Counted from the stretch's first letter, positions 49,035 through 60,934 are shown. The stretch: 64,000 nt of DNA from Epiperipatus broadwayi (GCA_028023455.1 JAQFVV010012495.1:4401016-4465015), one strand, 5' to 3'. The notes: generated by a model not told the origin, from the sequence alone. Program-made: numbers and translations.

Positions 49035-50078
49035 TTAATTGTCTGCACCAATATCTTTCAGTTTTTTAAAAATAACCATGAAGTTGTATTGGAATTTAAT
49101 CTTTTAAAATGTACCGCTGCGTACAACCACCAAGAATACTGCATTCGTGACATGATCCGACAAGCAGAAATAATTATAACTCGAAAACTTTATTGCCAAC
49201 AAGATAACAATGATAAAAGTTAAATTAACAATGCTTTATATGTACAACTTAACAATTAATAACACTTACAGTTAGTATTATAATACTTCTTACGATACAT
49301 GTCCATAGAGGTGTACAAAAATATACTAAAGTCAGTAGGCCTGCAGAAAGTTCCTAGGACCACTTTTGAACATTCAATGGTGAGATCACTGAGTCATCCA
49401 TAGTCCATTGAACACTCAGCCTTGTAGTTTCTTCAGATAAACACTACCAGCTCCATCAATATGAGTGTGTGAGTGAAGACACCGATTCTCCTTGCAAGTG
49501 AGATTTTATTCCTTTCTCACTCCATTCAACAGTAGCAATACTATAGCAATGGAAAGTTCTAGAACCCTAATTACTACCATTATTATTTATCATTTCACTT
49601 GATCTGTATCCTGATTTATTCTTTTAAATATTTTTCAATACCGAAACATCTTATCAACATATTTAATATTTCTACTTCATAATACTTTTTACATTTATAT
49701 CAACTTTAGAACAATTATTTATTATATATTTACATTCTCTATATAGCAGTAAACATAATCAATATTTATTTTATCATATAATAAATTTGAAAATAACATA
49801 TATACAATATTTTGTAAAAAATGTTATTATTTTAAGTAAAATGTAAAAATCTAAATCGCGTTCAAAGAAAAAACAATTTTTTTTTTTTTTAGTTTTTGAT
49901 ATATTACTCATCTAATTAAAGCATTTCAAACAAATATTTCATATATTTTATTTTTTAGCATTTGGATATTATGCAACAAACTTTTAGTAAAGTAACTAGC
50001 TATTCATATTTAAATTTAAATATTAAGAATGGAAACAATATCACCACATTTATAGTTTTTGAAAATGAAATTTACATA
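49035..50078. other. intronic DNA, unresolved repeat at 49100-49600
   Basis: The segment 49105-49600 has clearly more mixed composition than its flanks and includes GTACCGCTGCGTACAACCAC. It resembles an inserted repeat but matches no family I recognise. The rest is AT-rich and empty. Confidence 0.35.
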
Positions 50079-50086
50079 ACTTACAT

Positions 50087-50413
50087 CAAGGGGTCCCCAG
50101 CCTTTTTGCACTTAAGAGTACATTCTATAATACCGACAAGGTGGTGGGCATCATTTATTTTTTCAATGTAAATTTATAGTTGGATATTGTTAATAATACA
50201 CATGATGTACAAAAAAATATTTATTTCAAAAATAAAGTATAGTATGTCCTTTAATTTGATTACAATCTAATACAATAATTTATAAGAAATTTTAAAAATT
50301 AAATTTATTTCTATCAGATAAATAATTTTTTATCGTATTCGGATAGCGGCGGGCACACGTAAAATGGTCTGCGGGTGCCATGGTGCCCGCGGGCATAGGG
50401 TTGGGGACCCCTG
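50087..50413. mobile_element. non-autonomous hAT element (MITE), 327 bp
   Basis: The left end CAAGGGGTCCCCAGCC and inverted right end CAGGGGTCCCCAACC are the terminal inverted repeats; the left has one inserted A. Flanks ACTTACAT (50079-50086) and ACTTACAC (50414-50421) are an 8-bp duplication with 7 matches. The CAGGGGTCCCCAACC end is widespread among animal hAT elements (established knowledge). The interior has GTGGTGGGCAT and GCGGGCACACG-type subterminal repeats and no transposase. Confidence 0.92.
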
Positions 50414-50421
50414 ACTTACAC

Positions 50422-51240
50422 GTTTTAAAAAATGCAAGTTTTAGTTAAATAATCAAAATAAATTAAATTTCATCCTTCATTAATTTTTTTCTTTCTATTT
50501 TAGTAGACTATAAACACTTTTTGATATATATTTCAAAGAAAACATATTATTAAAAAACAAACTACCATCTAGTGTGCATTACTAAAAACTTACTTAATGG
50601 ATTTTATTATGCTTTTAGAAATTTTATTCAGAATTGTTAGACTGAATAAATAACTTATTGGACAACCCTGAAATATTTTGGTATCATATATTCAAAATTT
50701 GAAGGAAATCCTTTCCAATAGAAGTATGTGTTGTTTTGTTATCATCACCAATTGTCCTTAATACTCTTTCTGCTATCATAAAATCTTGTAAATTACTCAC
50801 AAATGCTCATGGCCATATATGTGCGTGTGTTAGAGTATTGTTCCATTGTGGATAAAGGTACGAAATACAAATACATCTCTTGTTATAGATCAAATGTCAG
50901 CTGAGGAAAGCAAAAATAATTTGATAAATAAATTTATGTTTAACCTGCCATTTTGCTACTATAATGTTACATGACTTTTAAGAGTTCTGCGCAGTTTAGT
51001 TGGAGATAAAGTAATAGACTGAGACTATGGGCTCCAGAATCAACTGTTAACTGAATAATAAAATGCTCAATTAATAACAACTAAATTATACAATGTCAAA
51101 TGAACTGAGCAATTTATCATACAATTAATACCCTTTGAAAAATGACAGTATAATAAATAAATTCAATTATAAGCATATAATTTTTTTTGGTAAAATGTTG
51201 ATAACAAGTAGTAATTTATTCAACTAACTTCTAATTCGAT
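50422..51240. other. intronic AT-rich DNA, no gene seen
   Basis: A stretch at about 50985-51060 (CAGTTTAGTTGGAGATAAAG...GGGCTCCAGAATC) faintly resembles the head of the second SINE family. It is otherwise empty. Confidence 0.4.
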
Positions 51241-51766
51241 AGTCATGGCCAGGGGTTGTAATACCTGAATCCCGAATACTAGAATCTCAGACATTTTTCT
51301 TCAATATTTGGATACCGATACTTTATGGAAAGTACTAGTAATCTGGTATTTCTGTAATTTCAACTATTCTGTATCAATATTAATTAAAATATATATTTTT
51401 ATATTTTAGTTAACGCATCCATTATGATGCTAATCAAAAAGACCATAAAACTGAAATTTAAATATATAGTTGGAAAATTTGCATTAATTTAATATATATA
51501 TATTAAATACTGGAATTGAAATTATTTAAGTTCTAAATAAATAATAATTTTAAAAATAATAAGTTTATTTAGCAACAGTCTACCAAGCACATAAGGAATG
51601 CACTGGTGTTTCCTTGGCAACTAGCAGGAAATCTGATTTTATTTCCACAGCGATCACTATTGAATACATGTGACACAATTGCACCATACAGGAATCATTA
51701 AACAATAAGAATCAGAAGGGGTAGTTCTTTTTTTAATTTGTTGATTTATTAATTTCTCAAGGCATA

Positions 51767-51960
51767 ATGAATAAAGAAATTAAATTTAAAGATCACAAGA
51801 AGAATGATGATGCAAATTCAGTAACTTCCGTATGGTATTACTTCTTTATCGATAATTTTAACCAGTTTTGAAAATGCAAAAACTGTTTGAAAAAAAAATT
51901 GTACTGGTCGTTCTATTTCTGGTTTGCATATGCAGCAATGCACAATATTGATTTGAAAAT
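51767..51960 (+). pseudogene. BED zinc-finger remnant of a hAT transposase
   Basis: The translation starts MNKEIKFKDHKKND and reaches SVTSVWYYFFIDNFNQF, a stop, then KCKNCLKK. In the next frame comes TGRSISGLHMQQC. The order SVW-x-x-F, CxxC, then TG-S-SGLHM is that of BED DNA-binding fingers at the N-terminus of hAT transposases. A stop and a frameshift interrupt it, and the final His pair is degraded, so it is a fossil. Confidence 0.5.
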
Positions 51961-52339
51961 AGATCGTGCGAAACTTGTATTAATGCACCTACAGAATCAT
52001 AGTTGAAGAAAGTTCAGCCAAAAAACGAGAACATCTTCAATCATCACATACTTTAAATCTGATCAATACAAAAATTTAGCAGAAGTATTTGAAAAGAGTG
52101 ACAGTTCTTGGTGGTTTACTATCAGCATTTTTATTACATCTGAAGATATTCATCATGGCCTGATTGCCAGGGTCTTCGAAGATATAGCAAAAACAGGAAA
52201 TATAATTAGAAACCTGGTGGTAGATTTTAACAACCAAATTTGTGACAAGTGGGAAATGTAAATTAATTTACTTAAAAGTCAAAAGTTAATACATTGTACA
52301 GGCTTACACCTGCATTTACAGATGTAATACATGCGGGAT

Positions 52340-52445
52340 TCAAATTCAGACTTTCACATGACCCACAACTCTCAGTGCCATCTTATATTGCTGACCCACC
52401 TGATCACACACACATTGAAAAGATAAATAATCACCAATATATGTA
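52340..52445 (+). repeat. fragment of the 36218-type hairpin family
   Basis: It shares ACTTTCACATGACCCAC and AAAAGATAAATAATCACCAA with the interior of the element at 36218-36915 (about 36560-36660). No arms are left here. Confidence 0.7.
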
Positions 52446-52459
52446 GAAAAAGTTGTCTT

Positions 52460-55140
52460 ACTTTAAATGAATGGACATCATTTCAAAATAAATCTTATTT
52501 AAATATTGAACCAGATGATTTATACGATTCAATGGTTTCATTGCCAAAAATAAACCCCTTTTATTTTCATTAAATTTTTAAAGTTAAAAGGTTTAAAACC
52601 ATTTAAAAATTGTTTATAAGAGCACATGTATTAACACACATACTCAGTTATGTTAAAAAAAATGTCTTTTTATATATATATATAAAATTGATTTCTAAAA
52701 TAGTTTTCTTTTACCACTTTTTTTTTATTTTTATCAAATTAATTAAAAGCAAGCAAACTTTTTAATTAGATTCCTGTTTCTTTTATTTTAATTATAATCC
52801 ATTTTTAGTTTAATTTTAAAAGTGGAGATTTAATTTTGTGTTTTTTTTTTCTATAAATTAATCCCTGGTTAGAATTCTTAAATAAGGTTGAGCGGGAGAT
52901 AAAGATTTGCACTGGGCTAAGGTTTATGATTGAAAAACAAGAAAGTTTATGCAGGAGATAGAGAGAGGGTATAAATAACCCCAAAAATTTCAGACATTTT
53001 AGTTGATTATTTTTGGCTGGAACAAGCTGCTTCAAAGTGATAGATTCAGTTTCTAATAATTCCAATATTCATCTTGACACTTTGATTTTAGCCTGCTGAG
53101 ATTTGTACTGTATTGTTGGCAGTCTGGACATTTTTTTTTAAATTTGCTGTCACAATATGTGAAATTCACTTCTATACATATGTTAACTTACAACATGCCT
53201 TGCTAACTTAACTAAGGACAGACCTCTGATTCCAAGCTGTTCTTTCATCATGCCATGAAAGTCTGAAGCAGGAAGGATCACTTGCCACCGTCATGAAGAG
53301 AAGACATCTGAAAGTTGAACTTAAAATAAAAGTGCACACTCTTTGAAACTATGTGGCCTCTGCTTTACCATAAGGTAAAATTATTTCTTGTTCTTTCCAG
53401 GGTAAATAAATTTCTTTTAATTAAATCTCTGCTAAATCTAAAATAAGTGTGATGTATAAAGTTTTACTAGTTATGTAACCTCATATTTATTATATGTATT
53501 TGCTTTTCTTTGTATTTATAATATGTCTTGGAATCTTAGTTTTAAGATTCCAAGTTTGTTTTCAATTTTGTTTATTGGAGAGTGTATTGTGAGATTATAA
53601 TTTATATTCTTAATATGTCTTCCTTTTATTTTATTAACTAGTGCTAAATGCTTTAGCAGTTTTTCATAATTTTAATTTGCTCATCTATCCTTATTTTATT
53701 GTCCAATAATTAATTTAAATGACTGTGTTTGCGCTTTCTGTAAACCACACAGTTTATCGTGTTTGTTATTCTAGTTTTCTGTAGTTGGAGATTTCCTTTC
53801 TTCTTTTCCAGATTATGTAAGATTGTAATCATTCTACAAGTTTTATTGTCTTGTATGAGGAATCAACCATAAATTGCATTAAACATTGTAATTATGGACT
53901 GTCCTGCTGGCAAAATGACATTCTTGTCTCGATGCATTATTCCAGGCAAGAAATGCTCATCGACGCCGTTTCATTGATTTCCTACAGGATTGTATTGTTT
54001 TCATATCTCTGAATTGGAAAACTAGAATTGTTATTCTTTTATAAATCACCAGCAGGAAAATATGATTAATCCCCTTTTAAATTGTAGGTGATAAAATGTT
54101 TCTTGCTGCTAAGGCATTTAATGTTTTAATATTTTCAACTCATATACACTCTCTGATGAATTAGCATATAAAAATATAGGTCAAACTTTAGTATTTTGTT
54201 AGCTAGATTTATTTGCTCTTTTATTTAGTTTTTGCTTTAAAGTTATTAGTCAGAGCATGTACTGAGAATTTAGTTTGTAAAGTTATTTGTATTTTAATTA
54301 TTTCACTTTCTTGATAAAGGCTTGGGCAGACATAACTGGTTTTCTAATTACTTACCTGTCTCCTATTGAGACTTTTAATTCTTACTCAGCTTAGTTTTGG
54401 CCAGTTGTTTGTTTGGTGATTCACCCATATTATATGTCTGTTTTCCTTAAATCAGAGATTTAATGTTTTATTAATTTTAAATCATTTACACCAGAATATT
54501 TTCTAATTTTATTATTTCATTAAATTGGAGATTTAAGTTTTCTCTCATTTTATAATTCATACTGTCGTACTCATTTACCATTTATGAGTTCTTACATTGT
54601 AATCAACCTTGGCGATCTTAAAAGTGATTAGTCATGCAGTAAGTTCTGTGGACATTATGATGTCATTAGTCAATAAGCTAGTGATGGTTGTCCATGCTGG
54701 TTTCATTGATTCATGCAAGAAACTTTCCTTTGCTTTTCATTTTAGAACTTTTGAATAAGGAAATCTGAATTGCTTAGGTGAATCGCCAGCTGAAGGAAAA
54801 TCATTCCCTCCTTTTCTAATTCACTTTTAGAAAATTAGTCTGTCTGCCAGAGCGTTGATGTTTAGTTTTTGTTAGTACATGCCTGATATAACCGTATTTA
54901 TTGTGTGCAAATCTTTACTTTAAAATTTTATATTATTCTTAATAAAACTTTAAAATTAATTTAAATTATTTTGCTGATGTTTGTCTTAGTGCTTTTATTT
55001 CTCAATTGTCTGAACAATATTCATGAGATCTTGCTATTTCCTTGTGTTTAGTCAGCACAGACCATCTTTACCATCCACTTTTGGTCACGGTAAACAAATT
55101 TTCCAGATACACAATGGTCTGGTGGCGCCCTCCATGATCA
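52460..55140. other. intronic DNA, no gene seen
   Basis: An (AT) run lies near 52670. From 53050 to 54900 composition is slightly less AT-rich, with T-rich tracts. It may be an old insertion inside the hAT remnant. No coding match is recognised. Confidence 0.4.
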
Positions 55141-55149
55141 AAGTTAGAT

Positions 55150-56400
55150 TGAGTGTTCATTACAATATAAATGTACATTTTTCAATGCCTGCTGAAAAGT
55201 GTGTCAAATTAATACAACAAAAATTGAATAAATTTAATGTGCTTCCAACGATATTGCCTGTATTATTACAGATAGTATTTCTATAATGTTAAAAGCAGGA
55301 AAACTGATAATGGTCGAACATCTGCTATGTTTAGAATGTGCTATACACTTAGCTGTAACTAATGTGTTGTATAAAAAAAAATAGGAAGGTTTTAGAAGAT
55401 TATTATTTCAAAGATAATTTCAAAGAAATAGAGGACAAAAATGAATATATAGAAGATGATAAAAAATATAAAAATAATTGTGGTGTGGCAATCAAAAAAG
55501 AATTTGAAAATATTTAAAATTTTTGCTACAGGATCATTCACCTCTAGTCACTAAGACAAAAAAAATAATTAGAAGTTTTAGACAATCTCCTACCAAAAAT
55601 GATGAATTGCAATATTATGTTAAAACAGAATTTAATAAAGAAATGTCTTTGCAATTAGACTTTAAAAAGTTGGAGTAGTTTATCATGTATGCTTGAAAAA
55701 ATTCACAATATTAGGTAGCAAACCATTAAACAACACAAGATCACCATTATTTATGTTTACACAAGCTGTTAACACAGAGACAAAAACTCTCAAAACAGTA
55801 GCACTGCAAAGCACTAATTAATCTGACTTGCAGTGAGTAGCTCAACTGTATGGAGAATATTAGTTGTGTGCAAAAAGATTTAATAGATTTAAAGTCTGAA
55901 ATAGTTTTCTCTGAAAATAACTTTATTATTGAATGCAATCTCTGCTCTTAGCCCTATAAAATTCACAATAGATGCATTACATCACAGCATGGAAAATCTT
56001 TTAATGGATGATGTATCAATAAAATTTATGATTGAAAATATTAGTAGTCAAAATTGGTCAATTGCAAAAGATTTGCAAGATGCGTTACAATACCAAATTT
56101 TACAAAGACAAATAAATTTATCACAAGTAATTGAATATTTACAAAACAGTGTAAAAAATAATGTCATCTTAGACCAGTTGTTGTTTCCATCACTTAATAA
56201 GCATACTATTACTAAAATAATAGTTCAGTTAATGACACATCTTTCTTCTGAAGAAAACTTATAAGAATGAGAGATTTCAACTCTGGTTGAAACAGATATG
56301 CAAGCAAGTACTAGTATCAATATAAATAAAAATTTAGAACTAAAAGACAAATTAGAATTAGTTATCAGAGGAAAAATTATTTTTCAACTTGATAATTAAA
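55150..56400 (+). pseudogene. hAT transposase core and C-terminus, broken
   Basis: Pieces in several frames line up with a hAT transposase, the cut-and-paste enzyme of Ac/hobo-type elements. They are MPAEKCVKLIQQKLNKFN (about 55190), TDS followed by MLKAGKLI and CLECAIHLAV with its CxxH core motif (about 55269-55370), and FRQSPTKNDELQYYVK (about 55580-55630). After a 200-base interruption come CVQKDLIDLKSEIVFSE and ALSPIKFTIDALHHSMENLL (about 55870-56000). Multiple stops and frame changes show it is dead. A piece of the hairpin family (about 55735-55870) has been inserted in it, giving a relative age. Confidence 0.75.
55735..55870. repeat. hairpin-family fragment inside the hAT remnant
   Basis: AAGATCACCATTATTTATGT, TTTACACAAGCTGTTAACAC and TATGGAGAATATTAG match the ends of the family at 46291 and 62367. 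The copy is degraded and separates hAT transposase pieces. Confidence 0.55.
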
Positions 56401-56901
56401 AGAGTTCAGGAATTGAATAGCATAGTTAAGTAAGAAATGATGTGTTTTGAACATGAAGGCAAAAAAAAAGATGACATTATTTACAGTTAGCGTGTAATTT
56501 TTTTAAATACAATATTTCTACAGCTCAAAGTTTTTATACAAAAATTCAAGTTTTCTTTTAAATGATGAAAGTTTAAATACCTTGTCTTTTTTTCCGAATA
56601 TATTTTATGAAATTACTTAAAGACAATTTAAGTTCTTAAGTATTTGCAATTTTTAAAAAATATATTTTTATTTCTTTTTTTTTTAAATTAATGTAAGAAA
56701 ATATTTGCAATTATTTAAATTATATTCCTTTTAGGAATCTATTTTTTTTTCTAATACTACATACTTTTTTTTCATATTTTTTGTATTAAGTAAATTATTA
56801 CAATTTTTAAAATAATGTTCCATTTATTCATGTATTATTGTAAGTAAATTAACATTATGTATTTAACACTTTTATTTACATAGCACAATGTTATATATAT
56901 A

Positions 56902-57120
56902 AATTACAATTCAAACGTAGCTTTAAACCATGGCACATGTGCTTTAGAGATAGAATGCTATGTATACTGAATACTCTCATTTCCAACCACAAGATAAAAT
57001 GTTTTTCTATCTTTTAAAAAAATTTTATCTTGTGGTTGGAAATTAGAGTATTCAGTACACATAGCATTCTATCTTTAAAGCACATGTGCGGATGTTTAAA
57101 GCTACATTTGAATTATAATT
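56902..57120. repeat. 219-bp hairpin, 99-bp arms
   Basis: Arms at 56902-57000 and 57022-57120 are inverted copies differing at few positions (for example ATAGAATGCTATGTATACTG against CAGTACACATAGCATTCTAT), with a 21-base loop. The near identity of the arms suggests recent origin or strong pairing. An ORF here on the minus strand is only the arm sequence read through. Confidence 0.9.
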
Positions 57121-57344
57121 ATGTATCTTATTATATATTTTTTTTTTTCTGTTAATGTAATGAATAAATTTTATTAAAAATTTTGAATCAAAAATATACT
57201 CTTTATTTAAAAATATGCTGCTAATACACCTTTTTTGAGAAAGCAATTTTAAAACCAGTATTACGATTTTTGAATTTTATAATACTACAATACCAATATT
57301 AAAATTTGGGTCAGTATTACAATATTCCCAGTGATGACTAAAAT

Positions 57345-58015
57345 AATAAAATACATGGGTTAATGAAATTAAGTATATTAATTATATATCTGACATCATT
57401 TAGTCAATCAAAGTACTTACATAAGAACAGGTAAACACATGAAGATTGCATGTTATCTATGGATATACTTAGAGTTCGTGATCAGAAAAAGGTTGTGAAT
57501 AGCAAAGCAAAAAGAGTACTATGATAAAATGATAGTAAATATTCATCATAATTTGTAAATTATTACTGCTTGCCATTATAAGGCAGTTTTATATCATTAA
57601 GATGCAGCTGTACCTAAAGTATTTTTTTAAAAAGAAAACTGCCTTATTATAATTATTAATTAAAGATAATCCTGTCAATATTTCAATAGCTTCGTTTCCT
57701 ATTTTAAAAACAATAGTTTATATATTTGATTAATTTAAAGGAACACAATATTCTTAATATTATAATACAAACAAGATCATTTAAGAGGTGTGATACAGTG
57801 TATAGATCTCTTAGATATTGCCACTACTACAATTGGGAGAAAAGCTGGAAAAGTGCTTCAATGGTACTTTAAATTATACATTATCTACAGATTCAGAAAA
57901 CTCGTATTAAGGAAAAGATTTATTTAACATTTTTTAATGTTATTGACAAATAAATAAGGGAATATTTTCTAATGTCTAAATGATTTTACTGATTAAATCA
58001 TCTATAAAAAATGTG
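57345..58015. other. intronic AT-rich DNA with a small hairpin
   Basis: ATAAGGCAGTTTT (57580) and AAAACTGCCTTAT (57640) form a 13-bp stem with a ~50-base loop. No gene is seen. Confidence 0.5.
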
Positions 58016-58435
58016 TAGCAATAGCATTTTCTTAAGAGTGTTCCCATGTAAAATTTAAAAAGTCATAGAAGGCCTTCATAAAGATGAAGATAACCATGGC
58101 TTAGTGGGAGTGGAAATATGACCCTCTACCTCACACCAATAGTGAAAACTTCACCATATCTGCACAATCCAGATTATCCTTGGATCTTTACCTTCTATCT
58201 AAAAATAATTAGTTTTTTCCACAAATATTGGATGATTAGCTAAATAGGCAATAGGTTATAACTCTGAAAGAAACATTCTATGTTATGAATTTAAAATTAT
58301 TTTAATTGTGCTACATTACAGTAACAAAATATTAATTTGAAACCTGATCAAAAAGTGACCAGAAGTAATTTCCACATGTTATTTGTTTAAACACACTATT
58401 ATTAAGTAGTAACTACTATTAGTACTGCTGCTACT

Positions 58436-58535
58436 ATTGGTGGTGGTGATGGCAAGTATGGAGGAGGTGGGGTGTGGGTGGTGGGGTGTGTGGGGGTGGA
58501 GGAGTGGTGGGTGGGGTGGTAGTAGTAGTAGTTTT
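58436..58535 (+). repeat. G-rich GGT/GGGT microsatellite
   Basis: About 100 bases of GGTGGTGGTG, GGAGGAGGTGGGG and GTGTGGGGGTGGA variants, ending in (TAG)n. Several runs of three or more G with short spacers could form a G-quadruplex on the plus strand. It continues the trinucleotide tail of the minus-strand SINE at 58536-58650. Confidence 0.85.
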
Positions 58536-58650
58536 GGATGGCTTTATTGCTCGGAAGTTCATAAAATGTTCAATCACCAGAAATACCAGAAGTAGAATAA
58601 ATCAGGGTATCCAGAATCTGACACTCCACCACTACACAAAACCATACTGA
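58536..58650 (-). mobile_element. second tRNA-like SINE family, copy 3
   Basis: The minus strand reads GTGTAGTGGTGGAGTGTCAG, then a box-B-region TTCTGGTATTTCTGG, then ATGAACTTCCGAGCAATAAA and a (CTA)n tail. It matches the copy at 38488 in head, tail and trinucleotide end. Confidence 0.72.
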
Positions 58651-58804
58651 GCAGAAATCTGGGTAAAATTCATCTAACAGTAATTTAATACAAATGACTA
58701 TTTTTCTAATTGCTTCCATAAAGACGAATTAATATAAAACTAATTAGAATAATTACATTAAATAAGAAATAATCATATAATTCACTTGTAACAACATAAT
58801 AAAT

Positions 58805-58917
58805 GTCAAGCATTGGTGGTTGAGAGGTCAGCACAGCTGCCTAACAAGCAATTGTCCCACTTTAGTGGGTTTGCTTGCCAGCTGATGCTATGACACATGA
58901 AAAAACCCAAAAAAAAC
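58805..58917 (+). mobile_element. tRNA-Gly-like SINE, copy F
   Basis: Plus-strand copy: GTCAAGCATTGGTGGTTGAG, a degraded box B (GTGGGTTTGCTTGCC), the tail GATGCTATGACACATG and an A-rich end. No target duplication was found, consistent with greater age. Confidence 0.78.
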
Positions 58918-59189
58918 TAGTGTATATTACATTTTCAGTCACTTTCGTATGGTTGCTTGAATTGTTTTGAATTGTTTTTAGCAAATGATGTGCTCATAAA
59001 CATTCTAAATGTTGTGTTTTGTATATATATTTTTTTGCCTTTATGTACAAAGTATATATACAAAGTAATGGAAATTTATAAAGAAAATTTCCACTCTTTC
59101 TAAGCCATGGTTACCTTTACCATTATGAAGTCCTTCTATGATTCCTTTTTTAATTTTATATGGGAACACTCTAAAGAAAATGCTTTTCT

Positions 59190-59960
59190 TTCTTTTTCTG
59201 TCTCTGTTTGTTCATAATATATACTTGTTAGAGTTATATTCATTTATAATTTTAATTAAAAATCACTAGAATTAATTATCATAGAGGTAGTTTTAAATGA
59301 ATTATTATTTTTAAAAAATATATATAAAATAGGAACGAAATTAATTAGTTTGCTTTTAGCAATGTCAATTGAAAACTTTATATTTTTCAAGTTTAAAAAC
59401 AAATGCAAATGGATTATTACATATGCTTGGTTTTAAATATATGTTATTAATATTTTTAATTTAAAGAGAAAATTGTATTTACTGTAATGAAAAACATATA
59501 ACACACTCAATATAATTATTTTATATTAAATAAAACTCCCTGCCTCCCTAATAATATTATATTCTTAATAAATCCCTTGTTTTGTAAAGTTAATCTTAAA
59601 AGTAATAGTTAATAGCAATGTTTTTGGTGAGCATATAACGTACTGCATGGTTCACTGCAATGGTAAAGTAATAGAATCAAAAACTAGACACATATGGATA
59701 GAAACACAAGCAGTCACTTCTAACGATAGAATGTCACATGATCCTCTAATCAAGGCACCATTTAGTTATTTATATATTGTAATCATCATGATAATTCAAA
59801 CATTATAAAACATCATACTAAACTCAGAGCTCAGGTCTACTAAAGTGGATCTGCTATGGAGCATAAATATGATGATAAAGAGAATTTTTGAATATAAAGA
59901 TTGGTATAAGCTTAAGAAAAGGCCTCCATTTTGTGGTGGATTGATAATATGTATAAAATA
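59190..59960. other. intronic AT-rich DNA, no gene seen
   Basis: No exon or repeat is recognised. Confidence 0.5.
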
Positions 59961-59977
59961 ATAAAGCTATAACTATT

Positions 59978-60089
59978 TTTTTTTCATATGTCATACCATC
60001 TGCCAGGAGGTGAACCCACAACAACTATCTGCAACCAACTGCTTCCTTGCAAGGCAGCTGTGCTGACCTCTTGGCTAACAATGCTTGAC
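59978..60089 (-). mobile_element. tRNA-Gly-like SINE, copy G
   Basis: Minus-strand head TTAGCCAAGAGGTCAGCACA, box-B region GTGGGTTCACCTCC, tail GATGGTATGACATATGA and an A run. The perfect 15-bp duplication AAAGCTATAACTATT flanks it (59963-59977 and 60090-60104). It lies only about 85 bases downstream of the FN3 exon on the gene strand. Confidence 0.9.
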
Positions 60090-60174
60090 AAAGCTATAAC
60101 TATTCTAAAACTTAACATTAATAGAAGAACTTCAATACATTAAAAATTAATATAATTACAGATATAATTATTAC

Positions 60175-60321
60175 TTGATAATTCTTGAGTGATATTTTTC
60201 TCAAAATTAACAGCAATTGTGCTTGTCAACGTTCCTACTCCAGCACTAGTTTGAGCTCTCATGCAGATGAAATATGTAGTCTTTTGTTCCAAACCATTGA
60301 TAATTGTTGACTTTTTATAAT
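60175..60321 (-). CDS. receptor gene, FN3 exon (second half of domain)
   Basis: The exon is 147 bases, phase 1 to phase 1, with a TATTTTCTTTAG acceptor and a GTAATA donor. It encodes the C-terminal strands of a fibronectin type III domain. STIINGLEQKTTYFICMRAQ contains the conserved GL-x-x-x-T-x-Y-x-x-x-x-x-A pattern of strands E-F, followed by TSAGVGTLTSTIAV, the F-G loop and last strand. A linker, FEKNITQELS, with a potential N-glycosylation site (Asn-Ile-Thr) leads to the membrane exon. Joined to the exon at 63071 it gives a full domain of about 100 residues. FN3 domains mediate extracellular binding or spacing in adhesion and guidance receptors. Confidence 0.9.
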
Positions 60322-60496
60322 CTAAAGAAAATAAGTAATCAAAAAGATAATTTACAAATATAAGCTTCAATAATAATCTTGTGTGAAGAGATTATAATGC
60401 AACAATTAAAAATTAAAAAACAACAACAATATAATAGTATCAAAAGCAAAATAAACTATACAATTTAAAATAATTAAATATATATAATAGGGATAC

Positions 60497-60930
60497 ATTT
60501 ATATTTAAATGTAAATACATAAAAGCAGTCCACACTTAAACAATACCAATATGAATAAGAACAATTTCAATCTGTTGCCAAGGCAACCTCATTTTTATAA
60601 TAAAGGTGGATACCCACATGTATCTATAGTTTAATATGTTTATATACACACTAAAGATTTCAGCTTGACTAAAGGAAGTGAGATCATTAATTCATAGAAG
60701 TTTAAATAAACCCCATTAAGCACACAAACATAACCTGTTCTGAAAGCGGACTGACAAATAGTCAATTATAACTTTCAAACTGCACTGAAACTATGTATTA
60801 TGATAATAAAATTAATAATACTCAAGACCAGATATGTTTATAAATAAATGTAAATACATAAAAACAGTTGACACTTAAACAATACTAATATTAATAATAA
60901 TCTGAATCTGCTGTCATGGCAACAGTTATA
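60497..60930. repeat. direct repeat, two ~100-bp copies
   Basis: TAAATGTAAATACATAAAA followed by ACACTTAAACAATAC and TTGCCAAGGCAAC or TGTCATGGCAAC occurs at about 60506-60600 and 60846-60930. The copies lie ~340 bases apart in the intron between the two FN3 exons. Family unknown. Confidence 0.65.
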
Positions 60931-60934
60931 AATC

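Larger units (their letters stand above)
51249..57338 (+). mobile_element. decayed hAT transposon remnant, extent uncertain
   Basis: Transposase pieces lie in order on the plus strand: a BED-finger remnant near 51767-51960, then catalytic-core and C-terminal pieces from about 55150 to 56400. Possible terminal repeats are CAGGGGTTGTAATACC near 51249 and, inverted, CACTGGGAATATTGTAATAC ending near 57338. They agree only partly and no 8-bp duplication is evident, so the outer limits are tentative. Later insertions separate the pieces. Confidence 0.45.
58021..59184. repeat. 1.16-kb element with ~97-bp inverted arms and internal insertions
   Basis: The left arm 58021-58117 and right arm 59086-59184 are inverted copies (AACCATGGCTTAGTGGGAGT against CTCTTTCTAAGCCATGGTTA; GTTCCCATGTAAAATT against AATTTTATATGGGAAC). 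The interior contains a G-rich microsatellite (58436-58535), a minus-strand copy of the second SINE family and a tRNA-Gly SINE. The element is therefore older than those insertions. Confidence 0.75.

Noticed and set aside
51249-57338. A complete hAT transposon with defined ends
   Set aside because: The proposed ends share only GTAATAC and a CA-GGG start, and no 8-bp duplication was found. I keep only the transposase fragments as firm.
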